From assembly GCF_003429005.1 (NCBI RefSeq), contig NZ_QVQV01000007.1, positions 62,001 to 126,000 on the forward strand: a stretch of DNA of 64,000 nt, written 5' to 3'. Shown here piece by piece: positions 8,560 through 17,768 of the stretch; positions within the stretch are counted from its first letter, which is position 1, and every line of letters starts with the position of its first letter. Below the pieces are notes generated by a model, which was not told the origin of the DNA, made no database searches, and saw only the letters and a list, made by a program, of their open reading frames with translations. Source of the DNA: Paraburkholderia sp. DHOC27 (GTDB taxonomy: Bacteria; Pseudomonadota; Gammaproteobacteria; Burkholderiales; Burkholderiaceae). The position numbers and the translations under genes are program-made.

Positions 8560-10632
8560 TTACTTCTTCTGCACCCGCGCAATCTGCTGTTTCGCTGCTT
8601 CGTAGACATGCTCCGGCGTGAAGCCGAATTTTTTCTTCAGGTCGGCGATCGGCGCCGACGCGCCGAAAGTGCGCATGACGATTTCCGCACCGAGACGCCC
8701 CACGTAGCGATCCCAGCCGAGCGAGCCCGCCTGCTCGACGCACACGCGAGCATCCACGTCAGGCGGCAGCACCGAGTCCTGATAGGCCTGGTCCTGCTTC
8801 TCGAAGATCTCCCACGACGGCATCGACACCACGCGCGCGGCCACGCCCTCGCTCTTCAGCTTCTCGTAAGCCTCGACGCAGAGCGATACCTCGCTGCCGG
8901 TGGATAGCAGCAGCACCTCGGGCTTCTTGCCATCGGGCGCATCGGCCAGCACGTAGGCGCCCTTGTGCACGCCCTCGGCCGAACCATAGCGCTTGCGATC
9001 GAAAGTCGGCAACGGCTGACGCGACAACACGAGGCACGACGGATGGCGCTTCTGCTGCAACGCTACGCGCCACGACTCGGCCACTTCATTAGCGTCGGCC
9101 GGCCGCAGCACGATCATGCCCGGAATGGCGCGCAACGAGGCAAGCTGTTCGACTGGTTGGTGAGTCGGGCCGTCTTCGCCGAGACCGATCGAGTCATGCG
9201 TGAACACGTAGATGGCCGGCACTTCCATGATCGACGACAGCCGGATAGGCGGCTTCATGTAGTCGCTGAAAATCAGGAACGTGGAGCCGTACGGGCGCAG
9301 GTTGGATACCGCCATGCCGTTGACGACCGCACCCATGCCATGCTCGCGAATGCCGAAGTGCAGATTGCGGCCGCCGTAGCTGTCATGCTCGAAGCTGCCG
9401 GCACCTTCGAACTTGAGGTTGGTCTTGGTGGACGGCGACAGGTCCGCCGCGCCGCCCAGCAGCCACGGCAGCCGTTGCGCGATGGCGTTGAGCACCTTGC
9501 CCGACGAATCGCGCGAAGCGAGACCCTTGGCATCCGCATCGAAGGTGGGAATGTCCGCGTCCCAGCCCTCGGGCAATTCGTGTTCGTCGATCTGCTTCAG
9601 CTCGCGCGCGAGTTCCGGATACTGCTTTGCATACGCGTCGTGCTTCGTCTGCCATTCCGCGCGTGCCGCCTTGCCGCGCGCACCCACGCCTTCCGCGAAC
9701 CGTGCCAGCACGCCGTCTGGCACATAGAATTTCTTGTCGTCGGGCCAGCCATAAAAGCGCTTGGCCGCCGCCACTTCCTCGTCGCCGAGCGCTTCGCCGT
9801 GTGCCGCCGAGCTGTCCTGCTTGTTCGGCGCGCCATAACCGATGATGCTGTTCACCACGATCAGCGTCGGCTTGTCGGTGACGCTCTTTGCTTCGTTGAG
9901 GGCCGCTTCGAGCGCGTCGGCGTCGTTGGCGTCCCGTACGTGCAGCGTGTGCCAGTGATAGCCACGGAAGCGCTCTTCCACGTCGTCGCTATAGGCGAGA
10001 TCCGTGTGCCCTTCAATCGTCACGCGGTTGCTGTCGTAGATCCACGTGAGATTCGATAGCTGCAGATGGCCCGCCAGCGACGCCGCTTCGTGCGAGATGC
10101 CTTCCATCATGTCGCCGTCGCCACACAGCGCGTACACGCGGTAATTGAACAGTTGCGCGTCCGCCTGGTTATAGCGGCTCTCGTACCAGCGCGCGGCCAT
10201 CGCCATGCCCACGCTGTTGCCGAGCCCTTGCCCGAGCGGTCCCGTGGTGGTTTCCACGCCGGTGGTCATGCGATATTCCGGGTGACCCGGGGTATTGCTG
10301 TCGATCTGGCGAAACTGCTTGATGTCGTCGAGCGACACGGCCGGTCGACCGGTCGGTTTGCCGTCGTCGTCGACGGCCTTGATGCTGGTGAGGAACAGCG
10401 TCGAATACAGCAGCATCGACGCGTGCCCCACGGAAAGCACGAAACGGTCGCGATTCGGCCACAGCGGTTCGTCGGGGTCATACACCAGGTGGTTCTGCCA
10501 CAGGTGATACATGACCGGAGCCAGCGCCATCGGCGTGCCGGGGTGGCCCGAATTGGCCTTCTGGACGGCGTCCATCGAGAGCGTACGGATCGTGTTGATG
10601 CATAGCTGATCGAGGGCGGGATTCTTTTGCAT
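8560..10632 (-). CDS. tkt: Transketolase
   Basis: This 690-residue thiamine-diphosphate enzyme moves two-carbon ketol units between sugar phosphates in the pentose phosphate pathway (and the Calvin cycle where present). The N-terminal domain has the DAVQKANSGHPGTPM start typical of the family and the ThDP/metal motif CGDGDMMEGISHEA with the downstream Asn in IYDSN. The middle domain has RFAEGIREHGM-like sequence (NLHFGIREHGMGAV) and FSDYMKPPIRLS, and the C-terminal domain ends as expected, with EHVYEAAKQQI. Length equals typical bacterial transketolases (660-690). AGGAGC precedes the ATG by 6 nt. In many Burkholderiaceae tkt is followed by gap; here it ends at a terminator, so any gap gene lies elsewhere. 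Confidence 0.96.
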   Translation of the reverse strand: MQKNPALDQLCINTIRTLSMDAVQKANSGHPGTPMALAPVMYHLWQNHLVYDPDEPLWPNRDRFVLSVGHASMLLYSTLFLTSIKAVDDDGKPTGRPAVSLDDIKQFRQIDSNTPGHPEYRMTTGVETTTGPLGQGLGNSVGMAMAARWYESRYNQADAQLFNYRVYALCGDGDMMEGISHEAASLAGHLQLSNLTWIYDSNRVTIEGHTDLAYSDDVEERFRGYHWHTLHVRDANDADALEAALNEAKSVTDKPTLIVVNSIIGYGAPNKQDSSAAHGEALGDEEVAAAKRFYGWPDDKKFYVPDGVLARFAEGVGARGKAARAEWQTKHDAYAKQYPELARELKQIDEHELPEGWDADIPTFDADAKGLASRDSSGKVLNAIAQRLPWLLGGAADLSPSTKTNLKFEGAGSFEHDSYGGRNLHFGIREHGMGAVVNGMAVSNLRPYGSTFLIFSDYMKPPIRLSSIMEVPAIYVFTHDSIGLGEDGPTHQPVEQLASLRAIPGMIVLRPADANEVAESWRVALQQKRHPSCLVLSRQPLPTFDRKRYGSAEGVHKGAYVLADAPDGKKPEVLLLSTGSEVSLCVEAYEKLKSEGVAARVVSMPSWEIFEKQDQAYQDSVLPPDVDARVCVEQAGSLGWDRYVGRLGAEIVMRTFGASAPIADLKKKFGFTPEHVYEAAKQQIARVQKK

Positions 10633-11033
10633 GAGATGCTCCTGTTTCGACGGGTGGCGACGTCGTCATGACGCGCTGCAGTGACTGCGGCTGCGCGTGT
10701 CTGACGCTCGTTGAGTGTGTTCACCAAGGGGGCGCTGCCAGGCTCTACTCAATGACTCGACTTCATGGCGCTGATGCGTGTCCGGCAGCGGTCATTGCGC
10801 AACTGAGCGCAACCGGGCACGACCGCGCGCCGTCATGCGCGAATCTCCAACGATACGCCGGTCGACGACGCAATGCTTGAATCTTGACAAGGGGAGACGC
10901 GCAGCGGTTCGCGAATTGGGCTCACGAGTTGACTTGCGACAAACCCGCGCGACGCGGCGCTCGAGCAGGTACTGAGCAGGTACTGTGAAGTACGCGGGGC
11001 AGCACATGCTCTGCGCAGACCCCGCACGGTCCA
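10633..11033. other. Intergenic stretch upstream of tkt
   Basis: About 400 bp separate the cupin stop from the tkt start, both leftward. It presumably carries the tkt promoter, but no clear -35/-10 pair was found. An 11-bp tandem repeat, GAGCAGGTACT, occurs at 10963-10973 and 10974-10984. Confidence 0.5.
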
Positions 11034-11594
11034 TCACGACGCGTGCAACCAATGCGTCACGACGGGCCCATCGGTGCCGTCCACGGGATCGCACGCTGGA
11101 AACGGCAGTGCCTCCATGACGGCCACTTCGTCGGGCGTCAGCGCCTCGCGCCGGATATCCCACTGCTGGCCCGCGGGATAGCCGCCCACTACCTGGAAGC
11201 GACCTTCATACGATTGCAGACAGTGCCCGGTGCCCGCGGGCAGCAGCAGCGCATCGCCCGCCTCGACATGCACGACGCGGCCGCCCGGGCCGCCCACGAT
11301 CACCTCGGCCGATCCTGACGCAATGCCCAGCACTTCATGCGCCGTTGCGTGGAAGTGGTGGTAATCGAAAATGCCGGCACGCCATTGCGGCGGCCATTCG
11401 TTACGCTCGAAAAGCAATTCGAAAGCTGACGCGAGATCGCCGCTGTCCGCTTGTAAAGCATGCCGGTAAATCACGACCGGCAGCTTGCTGTTGTTCGGCA
11501 CCCAATCGTGCGGTTCCAGCATGAAGATCTCGTAGCTACTGCGCGCTGCGCCTGCTGCGCGCTTCATCGCAGCGTGCTTCGCATCGTTGAACAT
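11034..11594 (-). CDS. YjlB-type cupin protein
   Basis: The 186-residue product is a single-domain cupin resembling the YjlB family. The metal-binding core reads FDYHHFHATAHEVLGI (His-rich first cupin motif near residues 78-95), then AGDALLLPAGTGH (second motif). The tail DPVDGTDGPVVTHW is also typical of YjlB-like proteins, whose function is unknown; a role in sugar or small-molecule handling is often guessed from the fold. ATG at 11594 has AGGAGC 5-6 nt upstream; the longer reading to 11738 has no ribosome site. It is divergent from kup, with a region of repeated GCTTGCA motifs between them. Confidence 0.8.
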   Translation of the reverse strand: MFNDAKHAAMKRAAGAARSSYEIFMLEPHDWVPNNSKLPVVIYRHALQADSGDLASAFELLFERNEWPPQWRAGIFDYHHFHATAHEVLGIASGSAEVIVGGPGGRVVHVEAGDALLLPAGTGHCLQSYEGRFQVVGGYPAGQQWDIRREALTPDEVAVMEALPFPACDPVDGTDGPVVTHWLHAS

Positions 11595-11934
11595 GACTGC
11601 TCCTGAAAATCTGCCAGCTTCGGCAACGATTGAGAACTCGCATAAATCGCGCCCGCCTGCTGCAGTGCACATATCCACGAGAATACGCTTGCAGCAAACA
11701 TGCGAATGGCTTGCAGGCGCTTGCACAATGGCTTGCAAGAAGTCCGCAATGTCGGGTGCTTTCAGGCTCTCACCGCGGTCATGCAGCCGTCACATGGCAG
11801 GAATGCGGCTTGCTGCGAATGGTCGGTTGTAGTGCGGTTGCAGTGTGCACAAATGCGCCATTTTTCAGCGTGAATTGCTGCGCTCGCTACGCTTTGCCGC
11901 CTCCACGCCTGTCTACTGTTTTCTGCCCGCCACC
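11595..11934. promoter_or_regulatory. Divergent cupin/kup intergenic region with four GCTTGCA motifs
   Basis: The heptamer GCTTGCA occurs four times on the + strand at 11687, 11709, 11719 and 11731 in this 340-bp divergent region. Spacings are 22, 10 and 12 bp, close to helical turns, as expected of a multi-site operator. No promoter elements are certain. Confidence 0.4.
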
Positions 11935-13872
11935 ATGACAGCTTCGCACACCGAAACCCGACCGACCACCTCTCGCGCTGGATCCAAGCCTCGCCCGAAA
12001 TCGAAAGCCGGCACGCCGCAACTCATGCTGGGTGCGCTCGGTGTGGTGTTCGGCGATATCGGCACGAGTCCGATCTACGCGCTGCGTCAGGGCGTGCTCG
12101 ATGCGGGTGCGGCGACGCAACTGATCGTGATGGGCGTGCTTTCCACGATCGTCTGGGCGGTGGTGCTGGTCGTGACGCTCAAATACGTGGTGTACGTGAT
12201 GCGCGCGGACAACGAGGGCGAAGGCGGCATCGTTGCGCTGACGGCGCTCGTGCGTGCCGGCTGCGCACACGACGGCAAGCCGGCGCCACGCGTGCTGCTG
12301 CTGGTCGGCCTGTTCGGCGCGGCGATGTTCTACGGCGATTCGATGATTACGCCGGCGGTCTCCGTGCTCTCCGCGGTGGAAGGACTGCGGCAGATCAGCA
12401 TGAAGTTCGACCCCTTCATCGTGCCATGCGCCATTGTGATTCTGGTCGCGCTGTTTGCGTTTCAGAGCCGCGGCACGGCCGCAGTGGGACGCTGGTTCGG
12501 TCCGGTGATGACCTTGTGGTTCGTCTGGCTCGCGGCCGTTGGCGCCTACCGGATTGCCGGGCATCCGCAAATCCTCACTGCGCTGTCGCCGTGGTGGGCC
12601 CTGCATCTCGCACTCGCACGGCCCGGCCTCGCCTTCATCATTCTCGGCGCGGTGATTCTCGCACTGACGGGTGCGGAGGCACTGTATGCGGACATGGGAC
12701 ACTTCGGGCGCCGCTCGATCCGCCTCGCGTGGATTGCCGTGGTGTTCCCCGCGATCCTGATCGGCTATTTCGGCCAGGGCGCCACGCTGCTCTATCAACC
12801 TGGTTCCACTAAACAACCGTTCTTCGATGCCGCGCCTTCATGGGCCCTGATTCCCACCGTGGTGATGGCCCTGCTCGCCACGGTGATCGCATCGCAGGCG
12901 GTGATCTCCGGCGCGTTTTCGATGACGACCCAGGCGATCGAACTCGGCTTTCTGCCGCGTATGCGCGTGATCGTGACCTCGCGTGAGCAACGCGGCCAGG
13001 TGTATGTGCCTGCCGTGAATCTGATCCTGTTTGCCGCGGTGATGTTCCTCGTGGTGATGTTCCGTACTTCCGACCGGCTGACTGCGGCGTATGGGATTGC
13101 AGTCGGCCTCACGATGCTCGCCACCACCATCCAGATGATCAGCCTCTCGCGGCGCGTCTGGCACTGGTCGCTGCTCGCGGTATGCGCGGTCAGCGTGCCG
13201 CTGCTCGTGATAGACGGCATGCTGGTGGCGGCGAACGTGCCGAAGATTCCGCAAGGCGGCTGGTTTCCGGTGACGATCGGCATTGTGATGTTCATTCTGA
13301 TGACGACATGGAATCGTGGCCGCGAGGCGGACGCGTCGCGTGCCTCGGCGGTCGAGCCGCTCACGCAATTTCTCGCCGAGGTACTGAAGGGTCCCGAACC
13401 GCCGGCGCGCGTGAAAGGCACGGCCATCTATCCGGGCACACTGCGCGGCATGACACCGGCGGCGCTGCGCAGCAACGTGCGGCATAACCGCGTGCTGCAT
13501 CAGACCTCGATCTTCTTCGCGAACCTGTCGGAGTCGGCGCCGCGCGCCGACGAGAAAACGCGTATCGAAACGCGCTCGCTCGGCGATGGCTGCTACGAGG
13601 TAGTGGCGCGGCATGGGTTCGTCGAACGGCCGAATCTTCCGGACTTGCTGAAATCGCTGGAGGGCAGACTGGGCGATTGGCGCTATGAGCCGAAGCAGAC
13701 CACCTTTTTCCTGCCGCGCGAGGAAGTGGTGAAAGGCCATCACGGCGACGCGATGCTCGACTGGCGCAAGTCGCTGTTTGCAATGATGTCGTTCCACTCG
13801 GCCTCGAGCGCGGAGTACTACGGGCTGGATGGTGAAGACGTGGTCGAGTTAGGGGTGCAGGTGGTGTTGTGA
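11935..13872 (+). CDS. kup: Kup-type potassium uptake protein
   Basis: A 645-residue K+/H+ symporter of the KUP/HAK family in the inner membrane. It opens with a short charged tail, then the diagnostic GALGVVFGDIGTSPIYALRQ motif (near residues 48-67). About twelve membrane segments follow up to roughly residue 465, and then a soluble C-terminal domain (about 466-645) ending VVELGVQVVL. Other family landmarks are YGDSMITPAVSVLSAVEGL and TGAEALYADMGHFG. Length is close to E. coli Kup (622). The ATG at 11935 is preferred because residues before it in the open frame are not family-like; no strong ribosome site is visible. It is monocistronic. Confidence 0.95.
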   Translation: MTASHTETRPTTSRAGSKPRPKSKAGTPQLMLGALGVVFGDIGTSPIYALRQGVLDAGAATQLIVMGVLSTIVWAVVLVVTLKYVVYVMRADNEGEGGIVALTALVRAGCAHDGKPAPRVLLLVGLFGAAMFYGDSMITPAVSVLSAVEGLRQISMKFDPFIVPCAIVILVALFAFQSRGTAAVGRWFGPVMTLWFVWLAAVGAYRIAGHPQILTALSPWWALHLALARPGLAFIILGAVILALTGAEALYADMGHFGRRSIRLAWIAVVFPAILIGYFGQGATLLYQPGSTKQPFFDAAPSWALIPTVVMALLATVIASQAVISGAFSMTTQAIELGFLPRMRVIVTSREQRGQVYVPAVNLILFAAVMFLVVMFRTSDRLTAAYGIAVGLTMLATTIQMISLSRRVWHWSLLAVCAVSVPLLVIDGMLVAANVPKIPQGGWFPVTIGIVMFILMTTWNRGREADASRASAVEPLTQFLAEVLKGPEPPARVKGTAIYPGTLRGMTPAALRSNVRHNRVLHQTSIFFANLSESAPRADEKTRIETRSLGDGCYEVVARHGFVERPNLPDLLKSLEGRLGDWRYEPKQTTFFLPREEVVKGHHGDAMLDWRKSLFAMMSFHSASSAEYYGLDGEDVVELGVQVVL

Positions 13873-13883
13873 AGATGAAATGA

Positions 13884-13908
13884 GCGATGCACGGCTGACG
13901 TGCATCGC
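13884..13908. terminator. Hairpin between convergent kup and small gene
   Basis: Arms GCGATGCAC (13884-13892) and GTGCATCGC (13900-13908) pair perfectly around a 7-nt loop, 11 bp after the kup stop. There is no T-tract, so it is a possible rather than certain terminator. Confidence 0.5.
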
Positions 13909-13930
13909 GGTGAGAATGACGCTGCTACGA

Positions 13931-14167
13931 CTACCCGCGTCCCGGTTTGTCCTGCGAAACCCGTTGCGACTCACGCCCTCCGCCGCCCGGAGGCTCAGCG
14001 TGCGTGCCGGTACCAAGCGGCACCTCGGCGGTCTGCTTTGGCCGCTGATGCGTACGCTGCGGATCGGTACGTTCCGCTTCTTCTTTCTGGCTCGCCGTGC
14101 GCTTGTCTTGCGGATCGGCTGAATGCGTCGATGCGGCGCGTGATTGATCGTGTTCATTCTGTGGCAT
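13931..14167 (-). CDS. Small hydrophilic hypothetical protein
   Basis: A 78-residue, very hydrophilic, probably disordered protein rich in Gln, Arg, Glu, Thr and Pro, with a GGGG run near the C-terminus. GGAGG 6-8 nt before the ATG at 14167 is the main support that it is translated. I recognise no domain. Similar low-complexity small proteins are common in Burkholderiaceae, sometimes stress-induced, but no function can be assigned. Confidence 0.55.
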   Translation of the reverse strand: MPQNEHDQSRAASTHSADPQDKRTASQKEEAERTDPQRTHQRPKQTAEVPLGTGTHAEPPGGGGRESQRVSQDKPGRG

Positions 14168-14461
14168 GACAACCTCCATGAAATCGACCTTCGCGTTTCG
14201 AAGGAAACAGTGCTCTTGGTCATGCAGCAACAAATGGGCCGCGGAAGGGACCGTAACCTGGACCGCAAAAGGAATCACACAGGTCCCACCTCGCAACCGG
14301 CACATCATTTGCAGGAAAATTCGCAGGCGCTTTGTAAAAAGTAGGGGGCGGCTTGCGCGGCGAGAATCGAGCATAGTTCGCGATCAAGATGCGCTAGCAA
14401 AGTCCGCGAATAAAGCGAGTGACGCACACGCTCCGCGTCACATTTTCCGATGCATCCGTCC

Positions 14462-14707
14462 TTATGCCTCCGGCGAGGCACGATCTGCCGCCACGATTGC
14501 GCGACCATACTCCACCGCCGCGCGTCGTGCTTCTTCGACGCTGTCATACGGTCCAATCTGTGGCGCCCCTTCGAAGGGGAACAGGATCTTGCGATCTGTC
14601 TTGCGCACGACCTTCAGTCCGCCGATGTATCGACCATCGCCCGTGCTGTGGTAACTCGCGTAGATCTCGAACTCATCGTCGGCCACGTCGGCTTTGTGTC
14701 GAGCCAT
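14462..14707 (-). CDS. Small DUF6723-like protein
   Basis: This 81-residue soluble protein has a compact pattern: DEFEIYASYHSTGDGRYIGGLKV, VRKTDRKILFPFEGAPQIGPY, then EEARRAAVEYGRAIV. It resembles the DUF6723 family of Burkholderiaceae; the family assignment is from memory of its pattern and the function is unknown. AGGAATCC precedes the ATG at a good distance. It stands alone between a 290-bp and a 520-bp gap. Confidence 0.68.
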   Translation of the reverse strand: MARHKADVADDEFEIYASYHSTGDGRYIGGLKVVRKTDRKILFPFEGAPQIGPYDSVEEARRAAVEYGRAIVAADRASPEA

Positions 14708-15229
14708 TTCGGATTCCTGTATAGAGCCACGGCGCCGCCCGGAAAAACCTTCGCCTTGTTTCCGGAGCGTCGCACGTCAAATGTACTGAACCGTTCACCG
14801 CTCTCCTCTCGCGTCGTGATGACACTCGCAGATGAACGTTGCTTGACTAAGCGGCGAGCAACCACCGTTCCCGCCTTGAAAACCGCGCTCCGCGCAGGTC
14901 CTGGCGGTTCTGGGCCCACGGGGCTGACACGGTTTTGACGCGGATCGAGGCTTGAATTCGAGCGGCGAATTAAAGCCTCGCATTGGCAGAGACGGGGGGC
15001 GGCAAGAGGAAAGACGCGGAACGGTGGCGCGAATCGCATCGCGCCCGCCGGAAATGAAGAACAAGTGAAGGAACGCGCGGACGTGCCGCCAACAGGCAGC
15101 AACGTCCGGCGCTTAAAGATGACGCGCGGCGCAGATCAGCTCAACGCCACGGCATAAGAGAACGAGAAGCAAGGATCAAAAATTCGCACGGGCGGCTCTA
15201 TCAGTACATGCGAACGCCCGTTGTGGTGC
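14708..15229. other. Intergenic stretch, nothing recognised
   Basis: About 520 bp between the fuconate dehydratase stop and the small gene. Open frames here have no ribosome sites or similarity; I see no RNA gene, strong hairpin or repeat. Confidence 0.5.
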
Positions 15230-16534
15230 CTACGGTCGCCCGGCCTGCCACGCCGCCCCGTTCGGAAAGTCGTGCTGGTCGAGCGACGCCGCGTGCATTT
15301 CGATGCTGTAGCCCGGTCGCTGCGGCGGCATATAACGGCCGCTGCGAATCACGACGGGATCGACGAAATGGTCGTGCAGATGATCCACGTATTCGAGCAC
15401 GCGGTTTTCCAGCGACGCCGACACGCAGATGTAGTCGAACAACGAAATATGCTGGACGTACTCGCACAATCCGACGCCGCCCGCGTGCGGACACACCGGC
15501 ACGCCGAATTTGGCGGCCATCAGCAGCACGACGATGACCTCGTTCAGACCGCCCAACCGGCAACTGTCGATCTGACAAAAGTCGATGGCCCCGGCCTGCA
15601 ACAACTGCTTGAACATCACGCGGTTATGGCAATGCTCGCCCGTCGCCACGCCAATGGGTTTGATCCGCTCGCGGATCGACGCGTGGCCGAGGATGTCATC
15701 GGGGCTGGTCGGCTCTTCGATCCACCACGGATCGAATTGCGCGAGGCGCCGCATGTTGGCCACGGCCTGGTCGACGTCCCACACCTGATTCGCGTCCATC
15801 ATCAGTTTGCGGTTTTCGCCAATTTCCTCGCGCAGGATGCGGGCGCGACGCATGTCCTCTTCCAGGTTGCCGCCCACTTTCTGCTTGAAGTGGGTCCAGC
15901 CCTGCGCCACGCCCTCGCGGGCGAGGCGGCGAATCTTCTCGTCGTCGTAGCCAAGCCAGCCCGCTGAGGTCGTATACGCGGGATAGCCCTGTGCGAGCAT
16001 TTCCTGCTCGCGTTCCGCTTTGCTGCTTGCGTGACGGCGCAGCAAGGCAATCGCTTCCTCGGGTGTGATCGCGTCGGTCACGAAACGGAAATCGAGGCAA
16101 CGCACCAGTTCTTCCGGGCTCATGTCCACCAGCAGCTTCCACACCGGCTTGCCAGCCGCTTTGGCCCACAGGTCCCACGCTGCGTTGACGACCGCTGCGG
16201 TGGCCAGATGGATGGCGCCCTTGTCCGGCCCGATCCAGCGCAATTGACTGTCCGAGGTCAGTGCGCGCCAGAACGCGCCCATGTTCGCCGCGATATCCTC
16301 GAGCGTTTTGCCGATCACGAGCGGCGCGAGCGCGTGCACCGCCGCCACGCAGATTTCGTTGCCGCGCCCGATGGTGAACGTGAGCCCGTGTCCCGTGAGC
16401 GACGCCGTGTCGGTTTCGAGCGTGACATAAGTCGCGGAATAGTCCGGCGCGGCGTTCATCGCGTCGGAGCCGTCCAGCGAACGCGAGGTTGGAAAGCGGA
16501 TATCCCGCACGGACAGCCCGGTGATCGTAGTCAT
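15230..16534 (-). CDS. L-fuconate dehydratase (enolase superfamily)
   Basis: The 434-residue protein belongs to the enolase superfamily, mandelate racemase subgroup. The best match by sequence pattern is L-fuconate dehydratase, which converts L-fuconate to 2-keto-3-deoxy-L-fuconate. Visible landmarks are HFKQKVGG (the KxK catalytic lysine), LMMDANQVW and WIEEPTSPDD (metal carboxylates), IGVATGEHCHNR, and PHAGGVGLCEYVQHI (catalytic His). GAGGAGG lies upstream of the ATG. It follows the sugar ABC importer but is separated from the binding-protein gene by two hairpins, so it may have its own promoter or be expressed at a lower level. The other L-fucose pathway enzymes are not in this window. Confidence 0.88.
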   Translation of the reverse strand: MTTITGLSVRDIRFPTSRSLDGSDAMNAAPDYSATYVTLETDTASLTGHGLTFTIGRGNEICVAAVHALAPLVIGKTLEDIAANMGAFWRALTSDSQLRWIGPDKGAIHLATAAVVNAAWDLWAKAAGKPVWKLLVDMSPEELVRCLDFRFVTDAITPEEAIALLRRHASSKAEREQEMLAQGYPAYTTSAGWLGYDDEKIRRLAREGVAQGWTHFKQKVGGNLEEDMRRARILREEIGENRKLMMDANQVWDVDQAVANMRRLAQFDPWWIEEPTSPDDILGHASIRERIKPIGVATGEHCHNRVMFKQLLQAGAIDFCQIDSCRLGGLNEVIVVLLMAAKFGVPVCPHAGGVGLCEYVQHISLFDYICVSASLENRVLEYVDHLHDHFVDPVVIRSGRYMPPQRPGYSIEMHAASLDQHDFPNGAAWQAGRP

Positions 16535-16578
16535 CTACACACCCTCCTCGGCAATCGGATTTGATTCGGAACCCTGAA

Positions 16579-16623
16579 CAAAAAACAGGGGCGCGGCTTC
16601 CGCTGGATGCCACGCCCCCGTCT
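16579..16623 (-). terminator. Terminator between binding protein and fuconate dehydratase
   Basis: Read leftward, a GC-rich stem (GGGGGCGTGG pairing with CCGCGCCCC, one bulge or mismatch) is followed by TGTTTTTTG. This is a classic rho-independent terminator shape for the ABC operon. Confidence 0.65.
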
Positions 16624-16643
16624 TTCCTGTTTGCTTCATTCAG

Positions 16644-16679
16644 GCGCGCTGCGGTGCAAGTGAGTCACCCGCAGCGCGC
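16644..16679. repeat. 11-bp perfect hairpin after the binding-protein gene
   Basis: Arms GCGCGCTGCGG (16644-16654) and CCGCAGCGCGC (16669-16679) flank a 14-nt loop, 66 bp past the stop of the binding-protein gene. A 3' stem like this often protects abundant binding-protein mRNA; that role is inferred. Confidence 0.6.
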
Positions 16680-16744
16680 TCAGTCGGCTTGCTCAGTCAG
16701 CGCGCTCAATCAGCTTGTTTCGTCAGCGTACGTGGCCCGCGTGC

Positions 16745-17686
16745 TTAGTCGTACAGCACGGCGGAGATCTTCGGATCGTTCATATTGCTCTTGTCGTACC
16801 AGTAGAAGCCGGTATCGACCTTCTTCGGCAGCGTTTCGCCCTTGAGTGCCTTCACAGCGGAGTCCACCACGCACTTGCCGATACCAATCGGGTTCTGCGT
16901 AATCGCGCCGTACATCAAGCCCGAATTGATGTCGTCCTTCTGTTCCTTGCCCGAGTCGTAGCCGATCAGCACCAGCTTCTTGCCCGACTCCTTCACGCCG
17001 ATCGCCGCGCCTTCAGCCGAGCCTTCGTTCGAACCGAAAATACCCTTCAGATTGGGGTTGGCCTGAATCATCGTCTTGGCGATTTCCGCCGACTTCAGAT
17101 GGTCGCCGCCGCCATACTGCACCGACACGATCTTGACGTTCGGGTGCTTGGCTTTCATCTCGTTCAGGAAGCCGTCGCGACGATCGACGCCCGTGCGGCT
17201 CGTCTGGTCGTGCACGATCAGCCCGACTTCGCCGGAGTCACCGATGGCTTCGGCCATCTTGTCGGCGGCGAGGCCGGCCGCGGCGAGGTTATCCGTCGCG
17301 CAGGTGGTCAGCGGAATGGTGCTGTCCACGCCCGAGTCGAAAGCAATAATGGGGATCTTCTGGTTCTGCGCGCGCTTGAGCAGCGGAATGGCCGCCTTGC
17401 TGTCGAGCGCGGCAATGCCGATGGCCTGCGGCTTCTTCGCGAGCGCGGCCGAGAGCATGTCGATCTGCTTGTCGACCATCGCTTCGGTTTCCGGACCCTC
17501 GAAGGAAATCCTCACGTTATGCTCTTTCGCGGACTGTTCCGCACCGGCTTTGACGGCCTGCCAGAACTGGTGCTGGAAGCCCTTCGAAATGAGCGGGATG
17601 TAGACATCGTCAGCGAATGCGAGGTTCGTGCCGGCGGCCAGCGCGCTAACGCCGAGCACGACGCTGATCAGTTTTCTTTTCAACAT
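16745..17686 (-). CDS. Sugar ABC transporter periplasmic binding protein
   Basis: This 313-residue exported protein belongs to the pentose/hexose-binding (RbsB-like, Peripla_BP_4) family. A Sec signal peptide (MLKRKL, hydrophobic core, cleavage near LAFA-DD at residue 25) precedes the mature domain, with typical features: PLISKGFQHQFWQAVKAGAE, KKPQAIGIAALDSKAAIPLL, IIAFDSGVDS, and IFGSNEGSAEGAAIGVKESG. A very strong AGGAGGAG site precedes the ATG. Genes for the permease and ATPase lie just upstream in the same operon. The sugar is not certain; the downstream L-fuconate dehydratase makes L-fucose or a related 6-deoxy sugar the best guess. Confidence 0.9.
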   Translation of the reverse strand: MLKRKLISVVLGVSALAAGTNLAFADDVYIPLISKGFQHQFWQAVKAGAEQSAKEHNVRISFEGPETEAMVDKQIDMLSAALAKKPQAIGIAALDSKAAIPLLKRAQNQKIPIIAFDSGVDSTIPLTTCATDNLAAAGLAADKMAEAIGDSGEVGLIVHDQTSRTGVDRRDGFLNEMKAKHPNVKIVSVQYGGGDHLKSAEIAKTMIQANPNLKGIFGSNEGSAEGAAIGVKESGKKLVLIGYDSGKEQKDDINSGLMYGAITQNPIGIGKCVVDSAVKALKGETLPKKVDTGFYWYDKSNMNDPKISAVLYD

Positions 17687-17768
17687 GGGTATCTCCTCCT
17701 AAGGTGGACCTTCTACCTTCAGCTATGGGGGGAACGTGCTGCGTTCCCTTTTCTTGATGTCATGGTGC

